Shown: in pieces, positions 17,074 through 24,746 of the stretch | Layout of the letters: every line of letters begins with the position of its first letter | How positions within the stretch are numbered: the first letter of the stretch is position 1 | Source: Burkholderia sp. Ax-1719 | Lineage (GTDB): Bacteria; Pseudomonadota; Gammaproteobacteria; Burkholderiales; Burkholderiaceae | Direction: 5' to 3' | DNA: 64,000 bases | Assembly (NCBI RefSeq): GCF_011753055.1 | Contig: NZ_VWWJ01000027.1 | Span: 28,835 to 92,834, forward strand | The notes under the pieces: model-generated | What the model was told of the DNA's origin: nothing | Databases searched by the model: none | The model's input: only the letters and a program-made list of their open reading frames with translations | Translations under genes and position numbers: made by a program

Positions 17074-19059
17074 ATGCGTCTTGGAGTCTGCTATTACCCG
17101 GAGCACTGGCCCGAAGCAATGTGGAAGGATGACGCCGCGCGCATGAAGGCGCTGGGCATCGAACAGGTCCGCATCGCCGAATTTGCGTGGAGCCGCATCG
17201 AACCGTCGCCCGGCGAATACGATTGGGGCTGGCTCGATCGCGCCATTGATACGCTTGGCGAGGCTGGACTCAAGGTGGTGATGTGCACGCCCACCGCCAC
17301 GCCGCCGAAGTGGCTGATCGACCGCCATCCCGAGATTCTGCCGGTGGGCGCCGATGGCCGTGAGCGTGCATTCGGCTCGCGACGCCATTACGACTTCTCA
17401 TCGCCCGCATGGTACGAAGCATCGCAGCGCATTTGCGAAGCGGTTGCACAACGCTATGGCCAGCACCCCGCCGTCGCTTACTGGCAAACCGACAACGAAT
17501 ACGGCTGCCATAACACGGTAGTGAGTTATTCCGAGGCCGCAATCAAGCGCTTTCGCGGGTGGCTCGCGAAGCGCTATGGCAGCATCGGTGCGCTGAATAC
17601 GGCGTGGGGCACGGTGTTCTGGAGTATGGAGTACCGCAGTTTCAGCGAAATCGACGCGCCTGTCGGCACCGTCACGGAAGCGCATCCTTCGCATCGGCTC
17701 GACTATCGCCGGTTCGCGTCAGACGAAGTGCAGCGCTATAACCAGATGCAGGTCGACATCATTCGCGCGCATTCGCCGGGCCGTCCTGTTGCGCACAACT
17801 TCATGCAGTTGTTCACGGAGTTCGATCACTACAAGGTCGCCGCGGATCTGGACGTCGCGACGTGGGACAGCTATCCGCTAGGTGCGCTCGAAGAACAGTG
17901 GTACGCGCCGGATATCAAGGCGCGCTATCTGCGTACCGGCCACCCGGATTTCGCTTCGTTTAATCACGATGTGTATCGCGGTATGTCGAAGCTGCCGTTC
18001 TGGGTCATGGAGCAGCAGCCGGGCCCTGTGAACTGGGCGCACTGGAATCCCGCGCCGCTGCCCGGCATGGTGCGGCTGTGGAGTTGGGAAGCCTTCGCAC
18101 ATGGCGCGGGCTGCGTCTCGTACTTCCGCTGGCGTCAGGCGCCGTTCGCGCAGGAGCAGATGCACGCGGGTCTCAATACGCCCGACAACCGGCTCGATAT
18201 CGGCGGCAGCGAAGCCGCGCGCGTGGCCGAGGAAATCCGCACCGTGCTGGCCGATCCGCAGGCCAATGCGAATGCGCATGTCGACACCCGCGTTGCGCTG
18301 GTGTTCGATTACGAAGCAAAGTGGCTATTCGAAGTCCATCCGCAAGGCGCTGACTTCCACTATCCGCGCTTTGCCGTCGAATATTATTCGGCGCTGCGTT
18401 CGCTTGGTTTTGATGTCGATATCGTGCCCGCCGACGCGCCGCTCAACGGCTATCAACTTATCGTGGTGCCGCCCCTGCCGGTCGTGCCCGACGATTTCGC
18501 GCAACGTCTCGCACAATCGGGCGCGCAAGTTATCCTCGGGCCGCGCACCGGCTCCAAAACCGTGGACCTGCAGATTCCTGCGAACCTGCCGCCGGGACCG
18601 CTGGCCGCGCTGCTGCCTTTGCGCGTGTGGCGGGTGGAATCGCTGCGGCCCAATATCACCGAAGCTGTGACCTTCGCCGCCGATACCTTGCCCGAGGGCC
18701 ACGCGCGTCACTGGCGCGATCTGATCGATATCGATGCGGGCGCAACGGAAGTGCGCGCGAGCTTTAGCGACGGCCATCCCGCATGGCTCACGCACGGCAA
18801 GATTCATTACCTCGCCAGCCTGTTCGACGACGCGACCACTGCCGCGCTGTTCGCGCAGATTGCGAGCGCAGCCGGTCTCAATCCGACTCCGCTTGGCGAC
18901 GCGCTGCGCGTGAGCCGTCGCGGCGGCCTCACCTGGGTATTCAACTACGGACCCGGCGCGCACCGCATCGACGCGAATATTCCCGATTCAGCCATCGTGA
19001 TCGGCCAGCGCGAGATCGAAGCGCAGGGTGTCACGGCTTACCGCACGCAGCACAAATAA
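17074..19059 (+). CDS. Beta-galactosidase, glycoside hydrolase family 42
   Basis: This 661-residue cytoplasmic enzyme has the GH42 TIM barrel (residues 1-385; opening with GVCYYPEHWPE), a trimerisation domain (about 390-590) and a short C-terminal beta domain. The catalytic acid is Glu142 in YWQTDNEYGCH and the nucleophile Glu313 in FWVMEQQPG. No signal peptide is present. GH42 enzymes release galactose from lactose-like or plant galactan-derived oligosaccharides. Its place inside an ABC importer operon says that imported galactosides are split inside the cell. The importer's binding-protein gene follows after 25 bases. Confidence 0.95.
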   Translation: MRLGVCYYPEHWPEAMWKDDAARMKALGIEQVRIAEFAWSRIEPSPGEYDWGWLDRAIDTLGEAGLKVVMCTPTATPPKWLIDRHPEILPVGADGRERAFGSRRHYDFSSPAWYEASQRICEAVAQRYGQHPAVAYWQTDNEYGCHNTVVSYSEAAIKRFRGWLAKRYGSIGALNTAWGTVFWSMEYRSFSEIDAPVGTVTEAHPSHRLDYRRFASDEVQRYNQMQVDIIRAHSPGRPVAHNFMQLFTEFDHYKVAADLDVATWDSYPLGALEEQWYAPDIKARYLRTGHPDFASFNHDVYRGMSKLPFWVMEQQPGPVNWAHWNPAPLPGMVRLWSWEAFAHGAGCVSYFRWRQAPFAQEQMHAGLNTPDNRLDIGGSEAARVAEEIRTVLADPQANANAHVDTRVALVFDYEAKWLFEVHPQGADFHYPRFAVEYYSALRSLGFDVDIVPADAPLNGYQLIVVPPLPVVPDDFAQRLAQSGAQVILGPRTGSKTVDLQIPANLPPGPLAALLPLRVWRVESLRPNITEAVTFAADTLPEGHARHWRDLIDIDAGATEVRASFSDGHPAWLTHGKIHYLASLFDDATTAALFAQIASAAGLNPTPLGDALRVSRRGGLTWVFNYGPGAHRIDANIPDSAIVIGQREIEAQGVTAYRTQHK

Positions 19060-19084
19060 CGACGTAAAACATAGGAGACAGGCC

Positions 19085-20338
19085 ATGACAATCCAACTTC
19101 GCACCCTGTTCGCCGCTGTCGCGCTTGCGACGGCCACGCTCACGGGCGCACTCGCAACCACGGCGCAGGCCGGCACACTGGAAGTGAATATCGCGTTCAA
19201 GGGCGCGAGCCAGCGCGCGGTGTGGACGCAGGTGATCGACCAGTTCAAGAAGACGCATCCGGGCACGGACGTGAAGGTGTCTTTCGTCGATGAAGAAGCC
19301 TACAAGGTGCAATTGCCGAACTGGCTCACGACAGCCCCGCCCGATATCGTGAACTGGCATGACGGCGAGCGCATGGCCTATTACGCGCAGCGCGGCCTGT
19401 TCGAAGATCTGTCGCCCGAGTGGCAAAAGAACAACTGGGACAGCATGTATGCGTCGACGAAGGAAGCTTCGTCGTACAAGGGCAAGCAATATGCCGCGCC
19501 AACGGTGTATTACTCCTGGGGCATGTTCTATCGCAAGGACCTGTTCCAGAAGGTCGGCATTGCGAACGAACCGAAAACCTGGAATGACTTCCTGGAAGAC
19601 TGCAAAAAGCTCAAGACGGCTGGCATTGCGCCGATCGCCGTGGGCGGACGCGATGCGTGGACGCTTGCGGGCTGGTTCGATTATCTCGACCTGCGCCTGA
19701 ACGGCAACAAATTCCATCAGCAGTTGATGGCTGGCGACGTGCCGTACACCGACCCTCGTGTGAAGAAGGTCTACACCACGTGGAAGCAATTGATCGACTC
19801 GGGCTATTTCATCGACAATGCGCTGTCCTACGATCTTGACGCCGCCCAGCCGTTCCTCTTCCAGGGCAAGGCCGCGATGATGCTGATGGGCACCTTTATC
19901 ACGGGTGGTTTCAGCCCGACGGTGAAGCAGCAAATGGGCTACTTCCAGTTCCCGATCATCGATCCGAATGTGCCGACCGCCGAAGACGGTCCGGTCGAAT
20001 CGCTGCATATTCCGGCCAAGGCGAAAAACAAGGCCGATGCACGTGCCTTCCTCGCGTTCACGCAGACGCCGGATATTGGCGCGCAACTGGCCAAGGGGCT
20101 CGGTTCCTTGTCGGCCAACAGCAAGTCGCCGGAACCGGACGATCCGATTTCGAAGATCGGTTTCCAGATTCTCGCCAACACGAAGGGCGGTATCGCGCAG
20201 TTCTATGATCGCGACATGACCAAGGAAATGGCCGATGAAGGCATGAAGGGCATGCAGCAGTTCATCGCCGATCCGACCAAGATCGATTCGATCCTCGCGC
20301 AACTGGAAGAGACGCGTAAGCGCATTTACAAGAAGTAA
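19085..20338 (+). CDS. Sugar ABC transporter substrate-binding protein
   Basis: This 417-residue periplasmic protein of solute-binding family 1 has a signal peptide (residues 1-29, ending TTAQAG). Typical blocks follow: KKTHPGTDVKVSFVDEEAYK, then PPDIVNWHDGERMAYYAQRG and GMFYRKDLFQKVGI. ATG 19085 was chosen because AGGAGA lies upstream and the signal peptide begins there. It delivers sugar to the two permeases downstream; the neighbouring GH42 enzyme points to a galactoside. The long loop after the stop (63 bases to the next gene) contains no clear terminator. Confidence 0.95.
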   Translation: MTIQLRTLFAAVALATATLTGALATTAQAGTLEVNIAFKGASQRAVWTQVIDQFKKTHPGTDVKVSFVDEEAYKVQLPNWLTTAPPDIVNWHDGERMAYYAQRGLFEDLSPEWQKNNWDSMYASTKEASSYKGKQYAAPTVYYSWGMFYRKDLFQKVGIANEPKTWNDFLEDCKKLKTAGIAPIAVGGRDAWTLAGWFDYLDLRLNGNKFHQQLMAGDVPYTDPRVKKVYTTWKQLIDSGYFIDNALSYDLDAAQPFLFQGKAAMMLMGTFITGGFSPTVKQQMGYFQFPIIDPNVPTAEDGPVESLHIPAKAKNKADARAFLAFTQTPDIGAQLAKGLGSLSANSKSPEPDDPISKIGFQILANTKGGIAQFYDRDMTKEMADEGMKGMQQFIADPTKIDSILAQLEETRKRIYKK

Positions 20339-20401
20339 ATGGCGGGCGGCGCGGCGCCCAATAGCGTCGCGCCGCCACGCGGATTGCTTTGGAGGTAAGC
20401 A

Positions 20402-21427
20402 GTGACGCCCTCAACGACTCATCCCTCAAGCGGCCGCGGTACAGCGCTCGCGACCCAGACCGTGGCGCACCGCGCAGACAGCGTGCCGGGCAATACGCCC
20501 GGCCCCGCCGGCGATGGCCGCACCCAGGCGCCGCGCGCCACGCAGCCGCACGGCAAACCGCGTCGGCGCGTCTCGCCCACCGCACGCCGCCAGCGCCGCG
20601 CCGCTGCGCTCTTTCTCGCGCCGGCTTGCATCATGGTGGCGATCTATGTGGTTTGGCCGATTCTCTCGACGATCCGCATATCGTTCTACAACTGGGACGG
20701 CATGAGCGAGCCGAGCTTTATCGGCCTGGCCAATTACGTGGAGCTGTTTCATGCCGCCACGTTTTATACCGCGCTCAAGAACAACGTAATCTGGCTGCTG
20801 CTGTTTCTGCTTGCGCCGCCCATGGGTCTGGCGATTGCGCTGTATCTGAATCAGGCGGTAGCGGGCATTCGTATTGTCAAATCGCTGTTTTTCGCGCCTT
20901 TCGTGCTTTCTGGCGTCGTGGTTGGATTGATTTATTCGTGGTTCTACGACCCGACCTTCGGCTTGCTTGCGGTGCTCATCGGCCACGGCATTCCGGTGCT
21001 GGGCGACCCCCATTACGCTACACCAGGCATCATTTTCGCCGCGCTGTGGCCGCAAACCGCCTACTGCATGATCCTGTATCTCACCGGCCTCACGACGCTC
21101 AATAGCGAACAGATCGAGGCCGCACGCATGGAAGGCGCAAAAGGCTGGACCCTGCTCTGGCACGTGATCCTGCCGCAATTGCGACCCGTCACCTTCATGG
21201 CGGTGGTTGTGACGGTGATTGGCGCGCTGCGCAGCTTCGACCTGATTTCGGTCATGACGGGCGGCGGCCCGTTCGAAAGCTCAACCGTGCTTGCCTATTA
21301 CATGTACGACCAGGCGATCAAGTACTACCGGCTTGGCTATTCGGCGGCAATTGCGGTCGTGCTGTTTGCGATCATGCTGCTGTATATCGTCTATCACCTG
21401 CGCCGTCTGCTGAAAAACGAGCACTGA
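20402..21427 (+). CDS. Sugar ABC transporter permease (MalF type)
   Basis: This 341-residue inner-membrane permease has six main helices. The EAA loop that docks the ATPase reads IEAARMEGAKGWTLLWHVIL. It begins with an unusual 75-residue cytoplasmic extension rich in Pro, Arg and Thr before the first helix (FLAPACIMVAIYVVWPILST). The start is GTG at 20402, chosen because GGAGGTAAG lies directly upstream; an internal start would remove the extension. It works with the next gene's product. Confidence 0.93.
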   Translation: MTPSTTHPSSGRGTALATQTVAHRADSVPGNTPGPAGDGRTQAPRATQPHGKPRRRVSPTARRQRRAAALFLAPACIMVAIYVVWPILSTIRISFYNWDGMSEPSFIGLANYVELFHAATFYTALKNNVIWLLLFLLAPPMGLAIALYLNQAVAGIRIVKSLFFAPFVLSGVVVGLIYSWFYDPTFGLLAVLIGHGIPVLGDPHYATPGIIFAALWPQTAYCMILYLTGLTTLNSEQIEAARMEGAKGWTLLWHVILPQLRPVTFMAVVVTVIGALRSFDLISVMTGGGPFESSTVLAYYMYDQAIKYYRLGYSAAIAVVLFAIMLLYIVYHLRRLLKNEH

Positions 21428-21437
21428 GGTTATCGAT

Positions 21438-22289
21438 ATGTTTCCGATTCCCATCGACAAATGGAAGCCCGCGCCGCGGCGGCTCTACAAGCTCTCACTG
21501 CCCATCGCGCTGCTGATCTGGCTGCTGCCGATGATCGCCGTGATGGTGACATCGATACGCTCTACTGATGAACTGAGCGAAGGCAATTATTGGGGCTGGC
21601 CGAAGCATTTCGCGCTGATCGAGAACTATCGAGAAGCGCTGACGACTTCGCCGATGCTGCACTACTTCTGGAATAGCGTGCTGATCACGCTGCCCTCTGT
21701 TGCGTGCGCGATTGCGCTCGCGGCGATGGCGGGTTTCGCTCTGGCGATTTATCGCTTTCCGGGAAATTCGGCGCTCTTTGCGGCTTTTGTTGCAGGGAAT
21801 TTTGTGCCGATTCAGGTGCTGATGATTCCCGTGCGCGATCTCACGCTGAAGCTCGGACTGTATAACTCAGTGGGTGGGCTGATTCTGTTTCACCTGTCGT
21901 TTCAGACGGGATTTTGTGCACTGTTTCTGCGCAACTTTATCAAGCAGTTGCCGTTCGAACTGGTGGAAGCAGCGCGTATCGAAGGCGCGAACGAGTGGAC
22001 GGTTTTCTTTCGCATCATTCTGCCGTTGATCCGGCCGGCGTTGGCTGCACTCGCAATTCTCGTGTTCACGTTCGTGTGGAACGATTACTTCTGGGCACTA
22101 TGTCTGACGCAAGGCGATGATGCCGCGCCGATTACCGTGGGCGTGGCTGCGCTTAAGGGGCAATGGACGACGGCGTGGAATCTGGTATCGGCTGGGTCGA
22201 TTCTGGCTGCGCTACCGTCGGTTGCGATGTTCTTTGCGATGCAGAAACACTTTGTCGCGGGGCTGACGTTTGGGGCGACGAAGGGATGA
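21438..22289 (+). CDS. Sugar ABC transporter permease (MalG type)
   Basis: This 283-residue partner permease has the MalG-type N-terminal helix (LSLPIALLIWLLPMIAVMVT), the long periplasmic loop with SEGNYWGWP, and the EAA loop VEAARIEGANEWTVFFRIIL. It starts 10 bases after the previous permease and closes the operon. Codon use becomes somewhat less GC-rich in its second half. A strong hairpin follows its stop codon. Confidence 0.94.
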   Translation: MFPIPIDKWKPAPRRLYKLSLPIALLIWLLPMIAVMVTSIRSTDELSEGNYWGWPKHFALIENYREALTTSPMLHYFWNSVLITLPSVACAIALAAMAGFALAIYRFPGNSALFAAFVAGNFVPIQVLMIPVRDLTLKLGLYNSVGGLILFHLSFQTGFCALFLRNFIKQLPFELVEAARIEGANEWTVFFRIILPLIRPALAALAILVFTFVWNDYFWALCLTQGDDAAPITVGVAALKGQWTTAWNLVSAGSILAALPSVAMFFAMQKHFVAGLTFGATKG

Positions 22290-22302
22290 GGGGTGGTATT
22301 TT

Positions 22303-22331
22303 AGATCGCGCGGCGCTTAACCGCGCGATCT
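22303..22331. terminator. Hairpin between convergent permease and tpsB genes
   Basis: A perfect 10-bp stem (GATCGCGCGG / CCGCGCGATC, loop 22314-22320) sits between the ends of two convergent genes, 14 bases past the permease stop. The flanking T or A runs are short on both strands, so it is probably a weak bidirectional terminator or 3'-end stabiliser. Confidence 0.55.
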
Positions 22332-22346
22332 TATGCGAGATCCGCG

Positions 22347-24074
22347 TTAGAACTGTCCGGTAATCTGGAACCCGATCGTCCATCGGGCGGTGGGAAAACT
22401 TTCAGGCTTGTAGATCGGCGTCCCTGCAAACAGGTCGTAGGAGACGCCAACATACTTTGTTGGCACGGCGCCGCGAATACCAATCACGGCTCCCGCCAGT
22501 TGCGTCCCCGCCAGTAACACCGTGTTCGGCCCGAACACGCGCCCGTAGTCGATCCCCGCATACAACGTCTGCCCCGTCTGAAGGACCGGCCATTGCAGTT
22601 CGTTGCGCCAGTAGAATCCGCGTTCGGCCGCGAGCATCGTTTCTCCGTCGAAGCCGCGCACGGTGTACCGGCTGCCGATGGTCAGGTCGTCGATGTAGAA
22701 AAGCGTGTCGTTGGTGAACTGGCCGTGAAACGTCGTCACGTAACGGAACGCCTGATTTGCGATGGCGAATGGGATCGACAGGTTCGCGTCGAGAACGGCC
22801 ATGTGGAAGCGGTACGTTGGGCCGTCGATATAGGGGTCTGGCGTTGCGCCAAGCCCGCCGATGCCCTGTCGGTAGGCGAGCGTGCCGTCGAACTGCGCAG
22901 CGCCGAAGTAATGCCGGTCGGTCGCGCCAAACTCCAGAAACGTGTTGTTGCGCGCCTGCGTCGGTATCGTCGTATCGTCGATGAAACTGTCGCCGAAGCG
23001 CTTCGATAGCTGGACGTATCCGCCGAGCACGTCGTTCTTCCCGCGCGAGAGCACGCGCGCGATACGCAGCGCGGCCGTCTGTGAATTGCCGCTTGAGACG
23101 GCGGTATCGTTCACGAGCGCGATGTTCTGGTAGTAGGTGTTCGTGTTGCCCGACAGCGTCGCCGTCCAGTATCCAAACGGAATGGAGTACGAACCATTGA
23201 ACCCGTGCGAACCGAGCGACTTGTTGCCGAACGATAAATCCTGATTCGCGCCGACCGTGAATACGTCGTTCAGGCCAAGCGGGTTATCAATGCCAAGGCT
23301 GATGTTACCTTGCCACTTGCCCGTCGACGACGTGCCCGAATTGTCGACCGACGCAACGAACGTCCAGGGCTTCGTGCGCCTGACCGATACAACGACATCG
23401 CTTTCGCCTGCGATATCGGTCGGCTCGATCTTCATGTCCACGTCCTGACTCGCGACGCGCTTCATCTGCTCCAGACCCTGCTCAAGATCGCGCATGTTCA
23501 GCAGGTCGCCGCCGCTGACCGGAAACGCGTTCTTCCATGTTCCCCACATGGAAGGGTCGGTCAGTCGGATCTGTCGCACGAGACCCGGCACGAGCGCGAA
23601 CGACAGCGTGCCGTTCGTCAAATCCTGCTGCGGCACGAGTACGCGCGTGGTCACGTAACCGCGACTCAGCACGGCCTGCTGCAATGCCTTGCTCAGTATG
23701 TCGATGCCTTGCTTGCCGACGCATTGCCCCTTGTAGTGGTCGAGCCATTCGCGCGCGAAGGCGAAGGGATCGAGCGGCAGCGCGGACGCGCCTTTTGTGT
23801 GCGCCGCGGCCGGGAGCGTGTCAGGCACGTCGAGCGCGAAGCGGTCGATGCGAAAGCACGGCGTTTCGGTAGGCAGCGCAGGAAAGGCTTCGATCTTCGT
23901 CACGGTCGAACGCACGGCAGGCGCCGATACGGCGGCTTCGCGCTGCTGTGCGTCGCGCCGCTGCTGCTGGTTCTGTTCGGTTTCGATGCCGCCGAGGCTT
24001 TGTCCCTGGACGTTGGACGCGAGCGCGACCAAAGCCGTTAGCGGCAGCGCCGCCAGGCTCTTTCTGATTTTCAT
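22347..24074 (-). CDS. TpsB outer-membrane transporter (FhaC/CdiB family)
   Basis: This 575-residue two-partner-secretion transporter has a signal peptide (residues 1-24) and a Gln/Arg-rich plug helix (TEQNQQQRRDAQQREAA). Two POTRA domains follow (about 60-210; GQCVGKQGIDILSKALQQAV and RGYVTTRVLVPQQDL) and then a 16-strand barrel. The conserved L6 loop motif reads TVRGFDGETM, and the protein ends in Phe as barrel proteins do. It should export the giant TpsA protein of the same locus. It lies last in the order exoprotein, immunity, small protein, transporter, as in Burkholderia-type loci. No good ribosome-binding site precedes the ATG. Confidence 0.95.
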   Translation of the reverse strand: MKIRKSLAALPLTALVALASNVQGQSLGGIETEQNQQQRRDAQQREAAVSAPAVRSTVTKIEAFPALPTETPCFRIDRFALDVPDTLPAAAHTKGASALPLDPFAFAREWLDHYKGQCVGKQGIDILSKALQQAVLSRGYVTTRVLVPQQDLTNGTLSFALVPGLVRQIRLTDPSMWGTWKNAFPVSGGDLLNMRDLEQGLEQMKRVASQDVDMKIEPTDIAGESDVVVSVRRTKPWTFVASVDNSGTSSTGKWQGNISLGIDNPLGLNDVFTVGANQDLSFGNKSLGSHGFNGSYSIPFGYWTATLSGNTNTYYQNIALVNDTAVSSGNSQTAALRIARVLSRGKNDVLGGYVQLSKRFGDSFIDDTTIPTQARNNTFLEFGATDRHYFGAAQFDGTLAYRQGIGGLGATPDPYIDGPTYRFHMAVLDANLSIPFAIANQAFRYVTTFHGQFTNDTLFYIDDLTIGSRYTVRGFDGETMLAAERGFYWRNELQWPVLQTGQTLYAGIDYGRVFGPNTVLLAGTQLAGAVIGIRGAVPTKYVGVSYDLFAGTPIYKPESFPTARWTIGFQITGQF

Positions 24075-24091
24075 AGGAGATGCGAGATAGA

Positions 24092-24115
24092 GCCGGACTC
24101 CGACAGGAGTCCGGC
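24092..24115. promoter_or_regulatory. Intergenic stem-loop between the immunity genes and tpsB
   Basis: A perfect 10-bp stem with a 4-base loop (GCCGGACTCC / GGAGTCCGGC) fills most of the 73-base gap before tpsB. On the plus strand a run of five T follows, so it would terminate antisense transcripts. On the coding (minus) strand no T run follows, so it is more likely an RNA-processing or stability element that sets the TpsB level relative to TpsA. Confidence 0.55.
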
Positions 24116-24147
24116 GTACTTTTTAAGCGTTTAGCGTCTGTAGATAT

Positions 24148-24516
24148 TCAATGAGTGTCGTGTGCCTGAGAAGTGTCACCAGACGCAGGAACCTTGTAGG
24201 TAAGTTCAAAGCCAGCCCCACGGACAATAGCGCGTGCTTCTTTGAAAAAGTCCAATACCCGGGGAGAAAGGTCGTACTTCGAGTAAATTTCGATGACGAA
24301 TTTGCAATCTCTCGTATTGGGATTGTTTTCGTAAACCTGTCCACTTTCCAGATAGACCAGATATGTGTTGATCTTGCTTTGAAGCAATTCAAGATGAACC
24401 TGTTCCTCCTGATCCCATTCCAGATGATCGGATATTCCCAAACAAGTGATGCCGTTGGGTGCGTCGATGCCGATCACATCAACAACGTATGTGTCTTGGA
24501 TGGACATTCTCCACAT
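24148..24516 (-). CDS. Small soluble protein, possibly DUF6572; second immunity candidate
   Basis: This 122-residue acidic protein has no signal peptide or membrane segment. It reads SIQDTYVVDVIGIDAPNGIT, then ISDHLEWDQEEQVHLELLQS and INTYLVYLESGQVYENNP. This pattern looks like the DUF6572 family, known from toxin-immunity neighbourhoods; the match is from memory. Its ATG overlaps the preceding gene's stop as TGATG, indicating translational coupling; a second ATG nine bases later is possible. It holds the position of the accessory gene (bcpO) in Burkholderia A-I-O-B loci, but unlike many of those it is not a lipoprotein. GC content is clearly lower than in the flanking genes, as is usual for exchanged toxin-immunity cassettes. 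Confidence 0.7.
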   Translation of the reverse strand: MWRMSIQDTYVVDVIGIDAPNGITCLGISDHLEWDQEEQVHLELLQSKINTYLVYLESGQVYENNPNTRDCKFVIEIYSKYDLSPRVLDFFKEARAIVRGAGFELTYKVPASGDTSQAHDTH

Positions 24517-24746
24517 CAACTACTCATACCCATCATTTTTCCTGCAGCTAGCAACGATTCTGGATGGGCAATCTGTAATTTATCAAGAACGCACGTCAGC
24601 AGTTCATAGGCCACGCCATACTCGCCGAAGTCAATGTATTCCGCTACGTCGTTGCGGTCACGTTCGGAGATTTCGCTCCCAGTCTGTTCAAGAGATTCGC
24701 GCATCAGTCGCTCAATCTCGCCATAAGGCTCTTGCTGCATAGTCAT
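24516..24746 (-). CDS. MafI-like immunity protein
   Basis: This 76-residue acidic protein ends ...LAAGKMMGMSS. The core DVAEYIDFGEYGVAYELLTC matches the MafI family pattern (a helix, then IxxGEYGxAxExL), first described as immunity to the MafB nuclease toxins of Neisseria, some of which carry EndoU domains. The upstream toxin here ends in an EndoU-type domain, so the pair is consistent. Its ATG overlaps the toxin stop codon (ATGA), so antidote is made directly after toxin. A second ATG two codons in is an alternative start. It should act in the cytoplasm by binding the toxin domain. Confidence 0.82.
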   Translation of the reverse strand: MTMQQEPYGEIERLMRESLEQTGSEISERDRNDVAEYIDFGEYGVAYELLTCVLDKLQIAHPESLLAAGKMMGMSS

